From Streptomyces sp. NBC_01244 (lineage in GTDB: Bacteria; Actinomycetota; Actinomycetes; Streptomycetales; Streptomycetaceae), in the NCBI RefSeq assembly GCF_035987325.1, contig NZ_CP108488.1, positions 3,162,001 through 3,226,000 of the forward strand: a stretch of 64,000 nt of DNA. The letters are read 5' to 3'. The notes beneath the pieces were generated by a model. That model made no database searches and was not told the DNA's origin. It saw only the letters and a program-made list of their open reading frames with translations. Each line of letters opens with the position of its first letter. Positions within the stretch are counted from its first letter, which is position 1. Both the position numbers and the translations under genes were made by a program. Shown in pieces: positions 43,934 to 52,232 of the stretch.

Positions 43934-44005
43934 GCGGGTAGGGGACTTCGCCCCGCAGGGCCGAACCACCCGCACCACACGAGCGGCACACCAGGCGGCG
44001 GCCCG

Positions 44006-44017
44006 TACGCTGGCGGG
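44006..44017 (+). promoter_or_regulatory. Leaderless-type -10 box for the carboxyltransferase gene
   Basis: TACGCT lies 6 nt before GTG 44018 and there is no Shine-Dalgarno. Confidence 0.5.
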
Positions 44018-45454
44018 GTGACGACCCGCCCCTCGGCCCGCGCCGCCATCGCCTCCGCCACCGACCCCGGCAGCTTCACCGAACTCCCCGCCCCGCCGGG
44101 GGACTCCGCCCCCGACGGCCCCCTCGGCTGGGCCGGCTACGACGACTCCCGCGCCCGCGCCACCGCTCGGACCGGCGAGGACGAGTCCGTCGTCACCGGC
44201 ACCGCCCGCATCGGCGGCCGCGAAGCCACCGTGATCTCCTTCGAGTTCGGCTTCCTCGGCGGGTCCCTGGGCCACCGCACCGGCGACCGCCTGGAGGCGG
44301 CCTACACCTACGCCCGCACCCACCGCCTCCCCCTGGTCTCGCTCATCGCCACGGGCGGCTCCCGCATGCAGGAGGGCATGCTCGCACTGACCCAACTCCA
44401 GCGCGTGGCCCGCCAGTCCGCCCTCACCCGCGCCGCCGGCCTCCCGCAGATCGCCGTCCTGCGCGACCCCACCACCGGCGGTGGCTGGGCCACCCTGGGG
44501 GCAGGGGCCGACGTGATCCTCGCGCTGCCCGGGGCGCAGGTCGGGTTCGCCGGGTCCCGGGTGCGGCCGCCGGACGCGGATCCGGCCGCCTACACCGCCG
44601 AGGGGCAGTACGCCGCCGGGCACGTGGACGCCCTCGTCCCCGCCGTGCAGCTCCCCGTGACCCTGGCGGCCTGGCTCCGGGTGTTCTCCGCACCCCGCTC
44701 CGCCGAGCCCGTGGAACCCCCCGCCGCGCTGGCCGGCGTGGAGCTGCCGCGCACGGGCTGGGACGCCGTCCGGCAGGCCCGTCACCCCGGCCGGCCGCGC
44801 GCGGAGCAGTACCTGGACTCCTACTTCGAGCTCCGCCTCCACCTCTCCGGAGACCGGGCGGGCGGCACCGACCCCGGGATGCTGTGCGGGTTCGGGCTCC
44901 GCGAGGGCCGGGCCGTGGCCTACGCCGCGCAGTGCGGCACCGCCACCCGCCCGGCCGGGTACCGTACGGCGGCCCGTGTCATCCGGCTGGCGGACCGGCT
45001 CGGGATCCCGGTGCTCACCCTCGTGGACACCCCCGGCGCGGCCAACGATGCCGCCGCCGAGCACGCGGGCGCCGGCGCGGCCATCGCCGACGCCTTCGCG
45101 GCGCTCGCCGCGGCCGGGGTCCCCGTCACCACCCTCCTCATCGGTGAGGGCGGCTCGGGCGGGGCCCTGGCCCTCGCGGCGCCGGGCAACACCTGGGTCA
45201 CTCCGGACAGCTACTTCTCGGTGATCGCCCCCGAGCTGGCGGCGGCCATCCTCAAGCGCCCCCCGGAGTCGGCCCCGGCGACGGCGGACCAACTGCGCGT
45301 CCGCCCCCAGGACCTGGTCGCCCTGGGGGTCGCCCGCGGCATCGTCTCCCCCGCGAAGGCGGAGACGGAGAAGGCGGAGACGGAGAAGGCGGAGACGGAG
45401 ACGGCGGAGACGGAGACGGCGGAAGAGGCAGAAGAGACCGAAGGGAAGGCCTAG
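44018..45454 (+). CDS. Fused beta/alpha acyl-CoA carboxyltransferase (AccDA-like)
   Basis: A 478-aa protein with both carboxyltransferase halves in one chain. The AccD-like N-half has [19 protein letters not shown] and [13 protein letters not shown]. The AccA-like C-half has [27 protein letters not shown] and [11 protein letters not shown]. It would transfer carboxyl from biotin to an acyl-CoA, probably acetyl-CoA, to make malonyl-CoA. No AccD zinc finger is present. The C-terminus is a KAETE-type tandem-repeat tail. No biotin-carrier gene is adjacent. Confidence 0.87.
   Translation: MTTRPSARAAIASATDPGSFTELPAPPGDSAPDGPLGWAGYDDSRARATARTGEDESVVTGTARIGGREATVISFEFGFLGGSLGHRTGDRLEAAYTYARTHRLPLVSLIATGGSRMQEGMLALTQLQRVARQSALTRAAGLPQIAVLRDPTTGGGWATLGAGADVILALPGAQVGFAGSRVRPPDADPAAYTAEGQYAAGHVDALVPAVQLPVTLAAWLRVFSAPRSAEPVEPPAALAGVELPRTGWDAVRQARHPGRPRAEQYLDSYFELRLHLSGDRAGGTDPGMLCGFGLREGRAVAYAAQCGTATRPAGYRTAARVIRLADRLGIPVLTLVDTPGAANDAAAEHAGAGAAIADAFAALAAAGVPVTTLLIGEGGSGGALALAAPGNTWVTPDSYFSVIAPELAAAILKRPPESAPATADQLRVRPQDLVALGVARGIVSPAKAETEKAETEKAETETAETETAEEAEETEGKA
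45356..45415. repeat. 15-bp tandem repeat encoding the KAETE tail
   Basis: Four copies of AAGGCGGAGACGGAG or its ACGGC variant at the 3' end of the carboxyltransferase gene. Confidence 0.85.
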
Positions 45455-46545
45455 CGCCCCCAGCTCCGTGCCGGCAGCTTCACGTCCATCCGGTACAGCC
45501 GGGTGATCTCCTGCGGGAACTCGTTGTCGTCGCTGACGAGCAGCAGCCGCACCCGTCCGAACCCGTCGTGTCCGGTGACCACCATGCCCTCGACGTTGTC
45601 GACGAGCGGGTGGTTCTGCGGCAGCTTGGACGGCGCGCCCAGCGTCGGGCAGCCGTCGAGGTCCCCGATCGGCGTCTTGCGCGCCGTCCGCAGCCCCGGT
45701 CCCTCCGCCAGTGCCGCCACCTTCGAGGTGTCCGTGGCGCCCAGGGGGTCGGCGAGGTACAGCCGCACCGTGATCTTGAACTGCTGCGTGAAGCCGCGCT
45801 CCAGCACGATCAGCCGGCCGTCGCGCGTCGGCGCGAGCTCCACCAGCCCGTGTCCGGCGTCCACCGGGTACGCGTACTGCCGCCCCAGGACGAACTCCCC
45901 GTTCCGGCCGCGGCGTTCCCAGGTCTGGATCCGCTGGAGCGTCCGCCCCTGCGCGTCCTTGCCGTCGCCGGCCAGCACGCCCTCGACTCCGGCGACGAGG
46001 GTGTGTCCGCCGGGCAGCAGGGTCAGGGATTCGAAGGTCTGGTTGGCGGTGGCCCGGCCCGCGGGCGCGAGCTTGAACCCGTCCGGGATCGGCAGCGAGC
46101 CCAGCACCTCACCGGTGCGGGCGTACCGCCGGATCGCCGGGGCGCTCTCGTCCGTCACCAGGTAGGTGCCGTCGCGGTCGACGACGATCCCCTCGGAGTC
46201 CACGGCCTTGCCCGCGCCGTCGGTCAGCGGCAGCCGTGCGGCGGCCGTGGCCGTCGGGGTGTCGGCGCGGCCCACGTTCAGCTTGTACAGGACCGACTTG
46301 TCGGAGATGGCGGCGACGCTGCCGTCCCGGTCCACCGCGAGCCCGGAGAGCCCGCCGACCAGCTTCCCGTCGAGGAGGGTCTTGTCGAGGGAGTCCGAGT
46401 AGCCCGCGACCGAGAGGTACGGCGAGCAGGAACGGTCCTCCTTCGGCGCCCCGGGCATCCCGGGGGCCGCGAGGGCCTGCGGAACGAGAGCTCCGCAGAG
46501 CGCGGCGGTGACCACGGCGGTGGAGACGAGCGTACGAAGGCGCAT
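45451..46545 (-). CDS. Secreted phytase-like esterase-like domain protein
   Basis: A 364-aa exported protein. The signal peptide ([21 protein letters not shown]) is followed by a beta-propeller-like domain of the 'esterase-like activity of phytase' family, with [38 protein letters not shown] and [27 protein letters not shown]. The acidic loops suggest Ca2+ binding. It may hydrolyse a phosphoester or simply bind ligand. ATG 46545 follows AGGAGG. The 3' end overlaps the carboxyltransferase gene by 4 nt. Confidence 0.85.
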   Translation of the reverse strand: MRLRTLVSTAVVTAALCGALVPQALAAPGMPGAPKEDRSCSPYLSVAGYSDSLDKTLLDGKLVGGLSGLAVDRDGSVAAISDKSVLYKLNVGRADTPTATAAARLPLTDGAGKAVDSEGIVVDRDGTYLVTDESAPAIRRYARTGEVLGSLPIPDGFKLAPAGRATANQTFESLTLLPGGHTLVAGVEGVLAGDGKDAQGRTLQRIQTWERRGRNGEFVLGRQYAYPVDAGHGLVELAPTRDGRLIVLERGFTQQFKITVRLYLADPLGATDTSKVAALAEGPGLRTARKTPIGDLDGCPTLGAPSKLPQNHPLVDNVEGMVVTGHDGFGRVRLLLVSDDNEFPQEITRLYRMDVKLPARSWGR

Positions 46546-46678
46546 GAAGGCCTTCCTCCTGGATCAAAGGGGAGATGCGAGGCGGGGGGTGGCGGTCAAC
46601 TTCCTAACTGTCATATGGCGAATCGAAAGAAAACGGAAGACCCGGCAACGCAATGGCAACGAACCCGCCAACTTCCCT

Positions 46679-47515
46679 TCACACCCGCCCGGATCGGGCG
46701 AACCTCCCCGGGCCGACCCCCACGTGCCGCACGAAGTGCCGTGTCAGGTGCGCCTGGTCGTAGAAGCCCGCCGCGACCGCGGCCTCCGCCGGCCGCATCC
46801 CCGCCAGCAGCAGCCGCCGCGCCTTCGCGACCCGCAGCCCGGTGAGGTAGGCGTGCGGAGGGAGCCCGAACGCCTGCCGGAAGCTGCGGATCAGGTGGGT
46901 GGGATGGGCGTGTCCCAGAAGCGCGGAGGCCTCCTCCAAGGTGATCCCGCCGAGGACCCGCGCATCGAGGAGCTCGCGCAGTCGTACGGCCGTATCCGGG
47001 CCCGGAGCCCCGTACGGGACCACCTGGCGCCCCTCCAGCCACGTCCGCAGCCGCTCCTGGACGAAGGCGAGCCGCGACTGCGCCTCCAGCCGCTCGACCG
47101 CGCCGGCGGGCAACTCCCGTGCGCCCAGAGCGCGGTGCAATCCGTGCACCCGCTCGCGCAGGGCGGCGTCGAGCAGCAGCGGCGCATCGACGGCGGCGCC
47201 GGTCAGCGACTCCGGGAGCACGGACGCGTCGAGGTACAGCACGCGCTTGCGGAAGCCCGCCTCGGTGACGGTCCGCCCGTCGTGGACCACCCCGGGCGGC
47301 AGCAGGGCCACGGTGTCGGAGCCGCCGACGCCGTGCCGTTCGCGGTCGAGACCGAAGTCGACACGACCGCCGTCGAGGATCATCAGCGTCCACGTGTCGT
47401 GGACGTGGGCGGGGTAGGCGTGGTCGGTGAACCGGGCGTGGAACACCTCGGCGATCCCCGGCACCGGCGGCTGCCAGGCCGAGACCGTACTGAGCGGACG
47501 CATCGCGGCTGACAT
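46679..47515 (-). CDS. AraC-family transcriptional regulator
   Basis: A 278-aa regulator. The N-terminal cupin sensor (AYPAHVHDTWTLMILDGG) is followed by two C-terminal HTH motifs (ITLEEASALLGHAHPTHLIRSFRQAFG and PAEAAVAAGFYDQAHLTRHFVRHVGVGPGRFAR in register). ATG 47515 is selected because TACGTT lies 6 nt upstream on the minus strand. It is divergent from a small cupin gene it may regulate. Confidence 0.9.
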   Translation of the reverse strand: MSAAMRPLSTVSAWQPPVPGIAEVFHARFTDHAYPAHVHDTWTLMILDGGRVDFGLDRERHGVGGSDTVALLPPGVVHDGRTVTEAGFRKRVLYLDASVLPESLTGAAVDAPLLLDAALRERVHGLHRALGARELPAGAVERLEAQSRLAFVQERLRTWLEGRQVVPYGAPGPDTAVRLRELLDARVLGGITLEEASALLGHAHPTHLIRSFRQAFGLPPHAYLTGLRVAKARRLLLAGMRPAEAAVAAGFYDQAHLTRHFVRHVGVGPGRFARSGRV

Positions 47516-47527
47516 GTCAGGAACGTA
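47516..47527 (-). promoter_or_regulatory. Leaderless-type -10 box for the AraC gene
   Basis: TACGTT (47527-47522, minus strand) lies 6 nt before ATG 47515. A CAGCCT box on the plus strand (47553-47558) may serve the divergent cupin gene at 47565. Confidence 0.45.
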
Positions 47528-47564
47528 CAAGACCGGTCGGCGCGCACTCGGGCAGCCTGCCCGT

Positions 47565-47963
47565 ATGACGACATCCGAGAGCACGCACGAGAACGGACGC
47601 CCGGCGGCTGCCGTGGTGAACATCGCGGACAAGCTCGCCGGTTTCACCGAGCAGTGGGCCCCGCACCGGATCGCCCGGGTCAACGACTACGAGGTCAAGA
47701 TCGCCAAGATCCAAGGCGAGTTCATCTGGCACACCCACGAGGAGACCGACGAGCTCTTCCTCGTCGTCAGCGGCACCCTGACGATCCGGCTGCGCGCCGG
47801 GAACGTCGTACTGAACCCCGGAGAGATCTACGTGGTCCCGCGCGGGGTGGAGCACTGCCCGCAGGCCGACGGGGAGACGGCGATCCTGCTGTTCGAGCCC
47901 GTCGGCACCGTCAACACCGGCGGGGAGGCCGGCGACCGCACCCGCGAGCCGGTGGACGCGTAA
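47565..47963 (+). CDS. Small cupin-domain protein
   Basis: A 132-aa single cupin with the metal-site motif FIWHTHEETDELFLVVSGTL and a second-motif His in PRGVEHCPQADGE. Probably a small metal-dependent isomerase, dioxygenase or binding protein; substrate unknown. ATG 47565 lacks a Shine-Dalgarno and has CAGCCT 6 nt upstream. It is divergent from the AraC regulator. Confidence 0.85.
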   Translation: MTTSESTHENGRPAAAVVNIADKLAGFTEQWAPHRIARVNDYEVKIAKIQGEFIWHTHEETDELFLVVSGTLTIRLRAGNVVLNPGEIYVVPRGVEHCPQADGETAILLFEPVGTVNTGGEAGDRTREPVDA

Positions 47964-47964
47964 T

Positions 47965-48006
47965 GCCGTCGTAGCGGCGCCGTCGTGGCGGCGCCGCTAC
48001 GACGGC
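47965..48006. terminator. Bidirectional terminator between cupin and MFS genes
   Basis: A 17-bp perfect stem (47965-47981 with 47990-48006, 8-nt loop) starts 1 nt after the cupin stop and ends 10 nt before the convergent MFS stop. Confidence 0.8.
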
Positions 48007-48015
48007 GCTTGCGCC

Positions 48016-49287
48016 TCAGGCCTGCGGCGACCGCGCGTCGTAGCGGGCGAACCCCCGCCAGCGCACGGCCAGCAGCGCCAGGACGAGGACGCAGCCGAGC
48101 CCGCCGCCCGTGATCGCGGCGGTCGGAGAGGTGAGCTCGGCGGTGGCCCCGGTGAGGAAGTCCCCGAGCCGGGGCCCGCCGGCGACGACCACGACGAAGA
48201 CGCCCTGCAGGCGGCCGCGCATCTCGTCCGGGGTCGCCGCCTGGAGCATGGTGGTGCGGAACACCATCGAGACGCTGTCGGCGCATCCGGCCAGGGCCAG
48301 GAAGAGCAGCCCGAGCCAGAGATCGCGGGTCAGCCCGAACACCGCGATGGCCAGCCCCCACGCTGCGACGGAGAGCAGGATCGCCACCCCGTGCCGGCGG
48401 ATCCGGCCCTGCCAGCCGGAGAACAGGCCCCCGAGCAGCGCCCCGACGGCAGGGGCGGCCACGAGCAGCCCGACCGTCTTGGCGTCGCCGCCGTACCAGA
48501 GCACGGCGACGGCCGGGAACAGCGCCTTCGGCTGGGCCAGCACCATGGCGGCCAGGTCGGAGAAGAAGGTCATCCGGATGTTCGGCCGGGTCCCCAGGAA
48601 GCGCAGGCCGTCGAGTACGGAGGCCCGCCGGGTGCGGCCGCCCGCCCCCTCGGGCTTCATCGACGGCAGCCGCCACACCGCGTAGAGGGCGGCGCCGAAG
48701 GTGACGGCGTCGATCAGGTACGCGGCCTGGTAGCCCCACCAGCCGACGATGACCCCGCCCAGCGCCGGGCCGGCCGTCATCCCGAAGGTCAGCACCACGG
48801 AGTTCAGGGCGTTGGCGGCGGGCAGCTGCTCGGCGGGCAGCAGCCGCGGGATCATCGCGGACCGGGCGGGCCCGTTGAGCGCCCCGCAGAGGGACTGGAG
48901 CGCGACGACGGTGTACAGCAGCCAGACCCGGTGGTAGTCCAAGAGCGCGGCGCCGGCCAGGGCGAAGGACAGGCCGGTCAGGCCGAGGGCGCTGAAGAGG
49001 CCGAGCTTGCGGCGGTCGACGGTGTCGGCGATGGCCCCGCCGTAGAGCCCGAAGGTGACCAGCGGGACGAGCGAGCAGAGCCCGACCAGTCCGACGGAGA
49101 AGCTGGAGCCGGTGATCTCGTAGACCTGGAGCGAGATGGCCAGAGCCGTCATCGCCTGGCCCAGCCAGGAAATGATCCCGCCGACCCACAGCCGCCGGAA
49201 GTCCGGGGAGGTTCTCAGGGGGGTGAGGTCGGCCAATATGCGGCGCCGGGGGCGGGTGGACGGGGGCGGAGCGATGGTACGGGTCAC
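48016..49287 (-). CDS. MFS transporter (MFS_3/enterobactin exporter-like)
   Basis: A 423-aa 12-TM transporter starting DFRRLWVGGIISWLGQAMTALAISLQVYEITGSS. It has GGAIADTVDRRKLGL at the MFS loop 2-3 and LQAATPDEMRGRLQGVFVVVVAGG in the second half, as in EntS/MFS_3 proteins. The export substrate is unknown. GTG 49287 is chosen because the conserved domain begins soon after and TATCAT lies 5 nt upstream; longer versions would translate the upstream tandem repeats. Confidence 0.87.
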   Translation of the reverse strand: MTRTIAPPPSTRPRRRILADLTPLRTSPDFRRLWVGGIISWLGQAMTALAISLQVYEITGSSFSVGLVGLCSLVPLVTFGLYGGAIADTVDRRKLGLFSALGLTGLSFALAGAALLDYHRVWLLYTVVALQSLCGALNGPARSAMIPRLLPAEQLPAANALNSVVLTFGMTAGPALGGVIVGWWGYQAAYLIDAVTFGAALYAVWRLPSMKPEGAGGRTRRASVLDGLRFLGTRPNIRMTFFSDLAAMVLAQPKALFPAVAVLWYGGDAKTVGLLVAAPAVGALLGGLFSGWQGRIRRHGVAILLSVAAWGLAIAVFGLTRDLWLGLLFLALAGCADSVSMVFRTTMLQAATPDEMRGRLQGVFVVVVAGGPRLGDFLTGATAELTSPTAAITGGGLGCVLVLALLAVRWRGFARYDARSPQA

Positions 49288-49612
49288 AACGGATGATAGG
49301 CGGCCCCGCCTCGGGAGTCGCTCGGGACCCGGTCGGTACTGGGTCGGGGCCCGGTCGGTACTGGGTCGGAGCCCGGTCGGTACTGGGTCGGAGCCCGGTC
49401 GGTACTCGGTCGGAGCCCGGTCGGCACTCGGTCGAGCGGACTCCGCCTTCCCCGCATGCGCACCACTCACCCCACCCGGAACCCGGGCCCCGCGGCGGAA
49501 CATTCCTTGCCGCTAACTCGCCACTATCACCGGACATTTGACCGAATAGACGTGCGCTCCTCGCCTGAAGTTCAGCTCATGATGAAAAGACTCGTATGTC
49601 CAGGGAGGCGCA
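49288..49612. promoter_or_regulatory. Divergent region between MFS and ligase genes
   Basis: 325 bp without a gene. It contains the TATCAT box (49298-49293, minus strand) for the MFS gene, the 22-bp repeat array, and a TTGACC (49538-49543) plus GGGAGG before the ligase start. Confidence 0.5.
49331..49440. repeat. 22-bp tandem repeat array, 5 units, upstream of the MFS gene
   Basis: Units start at 49331, 49353, 49375, 49397 and 49419. Units 2 and 3 are identical, units 1 and 4 differ from them at one position each, and the fifth is degenerate. The core is GGTCGGTACTGGGTCGG. The array begins about 32 bp upstream of the MFS -10 box. Confidence 0.92.
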
Positions 49613-50794
49613 GTGATCGAACCTGGCACCAGCACCACGAGCACCGGCACCACGAGCACCCGCACCACGACAGAGGCACCGCGCGCGGCCGATCCGGCCG
49701 CCCCCCTCACCCTGGGGGTCGAGGAGGAATTCCTCCTCGTCGACGCCCGCACCCTGCGGGTGGTCCCGGCCGCCCCGCTCGTCCTGTCCACCGCCGCGGG
49801 GCTCCCCCACGAACTGCACCCCGAAGGCACCCGCTACCAGGTGGAGATCTCCACCCCCGTCGCCGACTCGGCCGCGACCCTGCGCAGCGAACTCGCCGGC
49901 CTGCGGCGCACCCTCGCACGCGCGGCCCGCGCCCACGGCTGCCGGCTGCTGGCCGCGCCCTCGCCGGTGCTCGCCGTGGAGGGCCCGCTCCACCTGACCG
50001 ACGACGAGCCGCGCCAGCGCGAGCAGGCCCGGCGCTTCGGTGCGCTCACCGACACCCTCGTCAGCTGCGGCCGGCACATCCACATCGGCACCCTCGACGT
50101 GGACACGGCGGTGGCCGTCTCCAACCGGGTCCGGCCCTGGCTGCCCACGCTGATCGCACTGGCGGCCAATTCCCCCTTCTGGGGCGGCCGCGACACCGGT
50201 CACGCCAGTTGGCGGGCGATGGCCTGGGCGGGCTGGCCCTCTGCGGGCCTGCCCCCGCACTTCAGCTCGACGGCCCACTTCCGACGCTCCGTGCAGACCC
50301 TGCTCGGCTCCGGGGCGGCCCTCGACACCAAGATGGTCTACTGGGACCTGAGGCCCTCGGGGAACTGGCCGACGCTCGAACTGCGGGCCCCCGACATGTC
50401 CCCGGACATCGACTCGGCCATCCTCCAGGCCGAACTGGCCCGCGCCCTCGTCGCGACGGCCCTGCGCGAGATCGCCGAGCAGCGCCCCGACCCGCCCGTA
50501 CGGGAAGACGTACTGCGCCTCGCGCGCTGGCGGGCGGCCCACGACGGCCTGGAGGGCTTCGGACTGGACCCGTACACGGGCGTCGAACTCCCGGCGGCTG
50601 ACCTGGCGGAGGCCCTGCTCGACCTGGTGGCCCCCGAACTGGCCGCCTCCGGCGACCTCGACCACGCGGCGAGAACCCTGGCCGGCCTCCTGCGCGACGG
50701 CTCGGGCGCCCACCGCCAGCGCACCGCCTTCGCCCGCCGCGGCGACCTGAAGGACGTCCTGCACCACCTGGCGGACGAGACGGAGGCCTGCTAG
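49613..50794 (+). CDS. YbdK-type carboxylate-amine ligase (glutamate-cysteine ligase family 2)
   Basis: A 393-aa ATP-dependent ligase with the signature LGVEEEFLLVDARTLRVVPAA and later CGRHIHIGTLD and DLRPSGNWPTLELRAPD. YbdK proteins have weak glutamate-cysteine ligase activity in vitro. The true substrate in mycothiol-using actinomycetes is unknown. The N-terminus has a Thr/Ser/Gly repeat. GTG 49613 follows GGGAGG. Confidence 0.88.
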   Translation: MIEPGTSTTSTGTTSTRTTTEAPRAADPAAPLTLGVEEEFLLVDARTLRVVPAAPLVLSTAAGLPHELHPEGTRYQVEISTPVADSAATLRSELAGLRRTLARAARAHGCRLLAAPSPVLAVEGPLHLTDDEPRQREQARRFGALTDTLVSCGRHIHIGTLDVDTAVAVSNRVRPWLPTLIALAANSPFWGGRDTGHASWRAMAWAGWPSAGLPPHFSSTAHFRRSVQTLLGSGAALDTKMVYWDLRPSGNWPTLELRAPDMSPDIDSAILQAELARALVATALREIAEQRPDPPVREDVLRLARWRAAHDGLEGFGLDPYTGVELPAADLAEALLDLVAPELAASGDLDHAARTLAGLLRDGSGAHRQRTAFARRGDLKDVLHHLADETEAC

Positions 50795-50812
50795 CCGGTA
50801 CCGCCCCAGGAC

Positions 50813-50871
50813 GCCGAACCCGCAGGTGCGATCGATTCTGCACCTGCGGCTCTAGGCGGGGCGGGCGGACT
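50813..50871. repeat. Left direct repeat (copy A) flanking the MutL-Z1 island
   Basis: A 59-bp sequence about 83% identical to 61078-61137. It contains a 10-bp hairpin CCGCAGGTGC / GCACCTGCGG and ends GGGGCGGGCGGACT, 2 nt into the stop of the dcm gene. It may also serve as terminator for the genes converging here. Confidence 0.7.
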
Positions 50872-52222
50872 AGCCGCGCAGATAGGCGTGAATGGCCGCC
50901 GCGATGGCCTTTCCCAGGGGAATGGGCACGGCGTTGCCGATCTGGGTGGCGATTTCGTTCTTCGTGCCGCACCAGCGGAAACCGACGGGGAAGCCCTGGA
51001 TGCGGGCGGCCTCGTAGTGGGTGATCGGGCGCGGCTCCGTGGGGTGGAGGTACCGACCCTTCTCGGGCTTGAAGAACTCGGTCCGGATCGTGACGGAGGG
51101 CTCGCCTTCTCGCAGGCGCCCCATCACGTCACCGGTGCCCGTGTCGTGCTTGTCCCAGCTGTCGGTGGAGAGGTACTGGACCGGCGTCGTCACTCCGTCG
51201 GGGTCGGGGACGTCGAAGAAGATCGGCTCCCCGGACTCGCTCATCGTGTACCACTTGTTCCGCAGGTGCATGCGATTCCCACCCGGCGGAATGGCGTGGT
51301 ATCGAGCGATCGACAACGGCTTCGGATTACGACCGAAATGGAGATCCGTGGTCTTGACCGTCTCGAAGGTTCCTCCGCCGATCGTGTTGACGCTCTGCTT
51401 CTCCTCGGGCAGCTCGGTTCCCTCCAGTGGGATCCCGGAGGATTCCTTGAAGACGCCGTCCGTGGAAAGCCAATCCGCCACCCCGGATTCCGTCCCCTCG
51501 AGGGTTTGCGCTGCATTCCCCTTCGCGTTCTTGGGGGATCGCGCGTGCGTGGCGAGGGGGTAGGCCATCCGCCGCTCGTTCGTCTCGTCACGCAGCACAC
51601 CGATGACGATGGCACGTCTGCGCGCCTGCACGGCCCCGTAGTTGGCGGCATTCAGCAGGTAGCGCTTGTTCCGCTGGTCCGCCGTGTCCCGAGGCTTGCA
51701 CCCCGGCGGGTCGACAAGGTCGTAGTCCTCCAGCAACCCGCCCTCTTCGACCTCGCCGAGCAGGTTGACGAACTCGTCCGACTTCAGGAATCGGTCGACG
51801 TTCTCGATGACGAAGACCTTCGGACGAATCTTGTGCACGATTCGTACGTATTCTTCCCACAGTCGATTCCGATCGACACCCTTCTTCTCCCGGTTCAATG
51901 CCGAGAAGCCCTGACAAGGCGGACCTCCGACCACCACGTCCGCGTGGAGGGCTTCGGGTGTCGGCTCCCATTTCTCGATGTCGCCCACGTACACCTGCAC
52001 CGGCGACTGGCCGTCCGGAACCTCGCTCGCGAAATTCGCGGCGTACGTGGCGGCCGCGGCCGGGTTGTGCTCGACCGCCGCGATGCTGTGGAAGACGGGC
52101 CCACCGACCTCCGCCGACCCTGCGGGGCGGAACTCGTGGAACCCCTGGGTGAAGCCGCCGCAGCCCGAGAAGAGGTCGACCACGGTAATGGGTTCGGGGA
52201 GGAGAGGACGGGGCTCGTGCAT
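50870..52222 (-). CDS. dcm: C5 cytosine DNA methyltransferase
   Basis: A 450-aa enzyme with all key m5C motifs: I (VVDLFSGCGGFTQGF), IV (VVVGGPPCQGFS, catalytic Cys), VI (VFVIENVDRF), VIII (AVQARRRAIVIGV) and X (TQIGNAVPIPLG). A long variable region carries target recognition. It should methylate a specific DNA site and is the likely host-protecting methylase of the island. ATG 52222 lies 10 nt after the preceding stop. The specificity cannot be read from sequence. Confidence 0.93.
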   Translation of the reverse strand: MHEPRPLLPEPITVVDLFSGCGGFTQGFHEFRPAGSAEVGGPVFHSIAAVEHNPAAAATYAANFASEVPDGQSPVQVYVGDIEKWEPTPEALHADVVVGGPPCQGFSALNREKKGVDRNRLWEEYVRIVHKIRPKVFVIENVDRFLKSDEFVNLLGEVEEGGLLEDYDLVDPPGCKPRDTADQRNKRYLLNAANYGAVQARRRAIVIGVLRDETNERRMAYPLATHARSPKNAKGNAAQTLEGTESGVADWLSTDGVFKESSGIPLEGTELPEEKQSVNTIGGGTFETVKTTDLHFGRNPKPLSIARYHAIPPGGNRMHLRNKWYTMSESGEPIFFDVPDPDGVTTPVQYLSTDSWDKHDTGTGDVMGRLREGEPSVTIRTEFFKPEKGRYLHPTEPRPITHYEAARIQGFPVGFRWCGTKNEIATQIGNAVPIPLGKAIAAAIHAYLRG

Positions 52223-52232
52223 AGGAGTGATC

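Noticed and set aside
49331..49440. CRISPR array
   Set aside because: Units are contiguous 22-bp tandem repeats with no unique spacers and no cas genes nearby.
49288..49503. N-terminal extension of the MFS transporter
   Set aside because: It would translate the tandem repeat into an Arg/Pro/Thr repeat before the first TM helix; GTG 49287 with an upstream TATCAT box is more economical.
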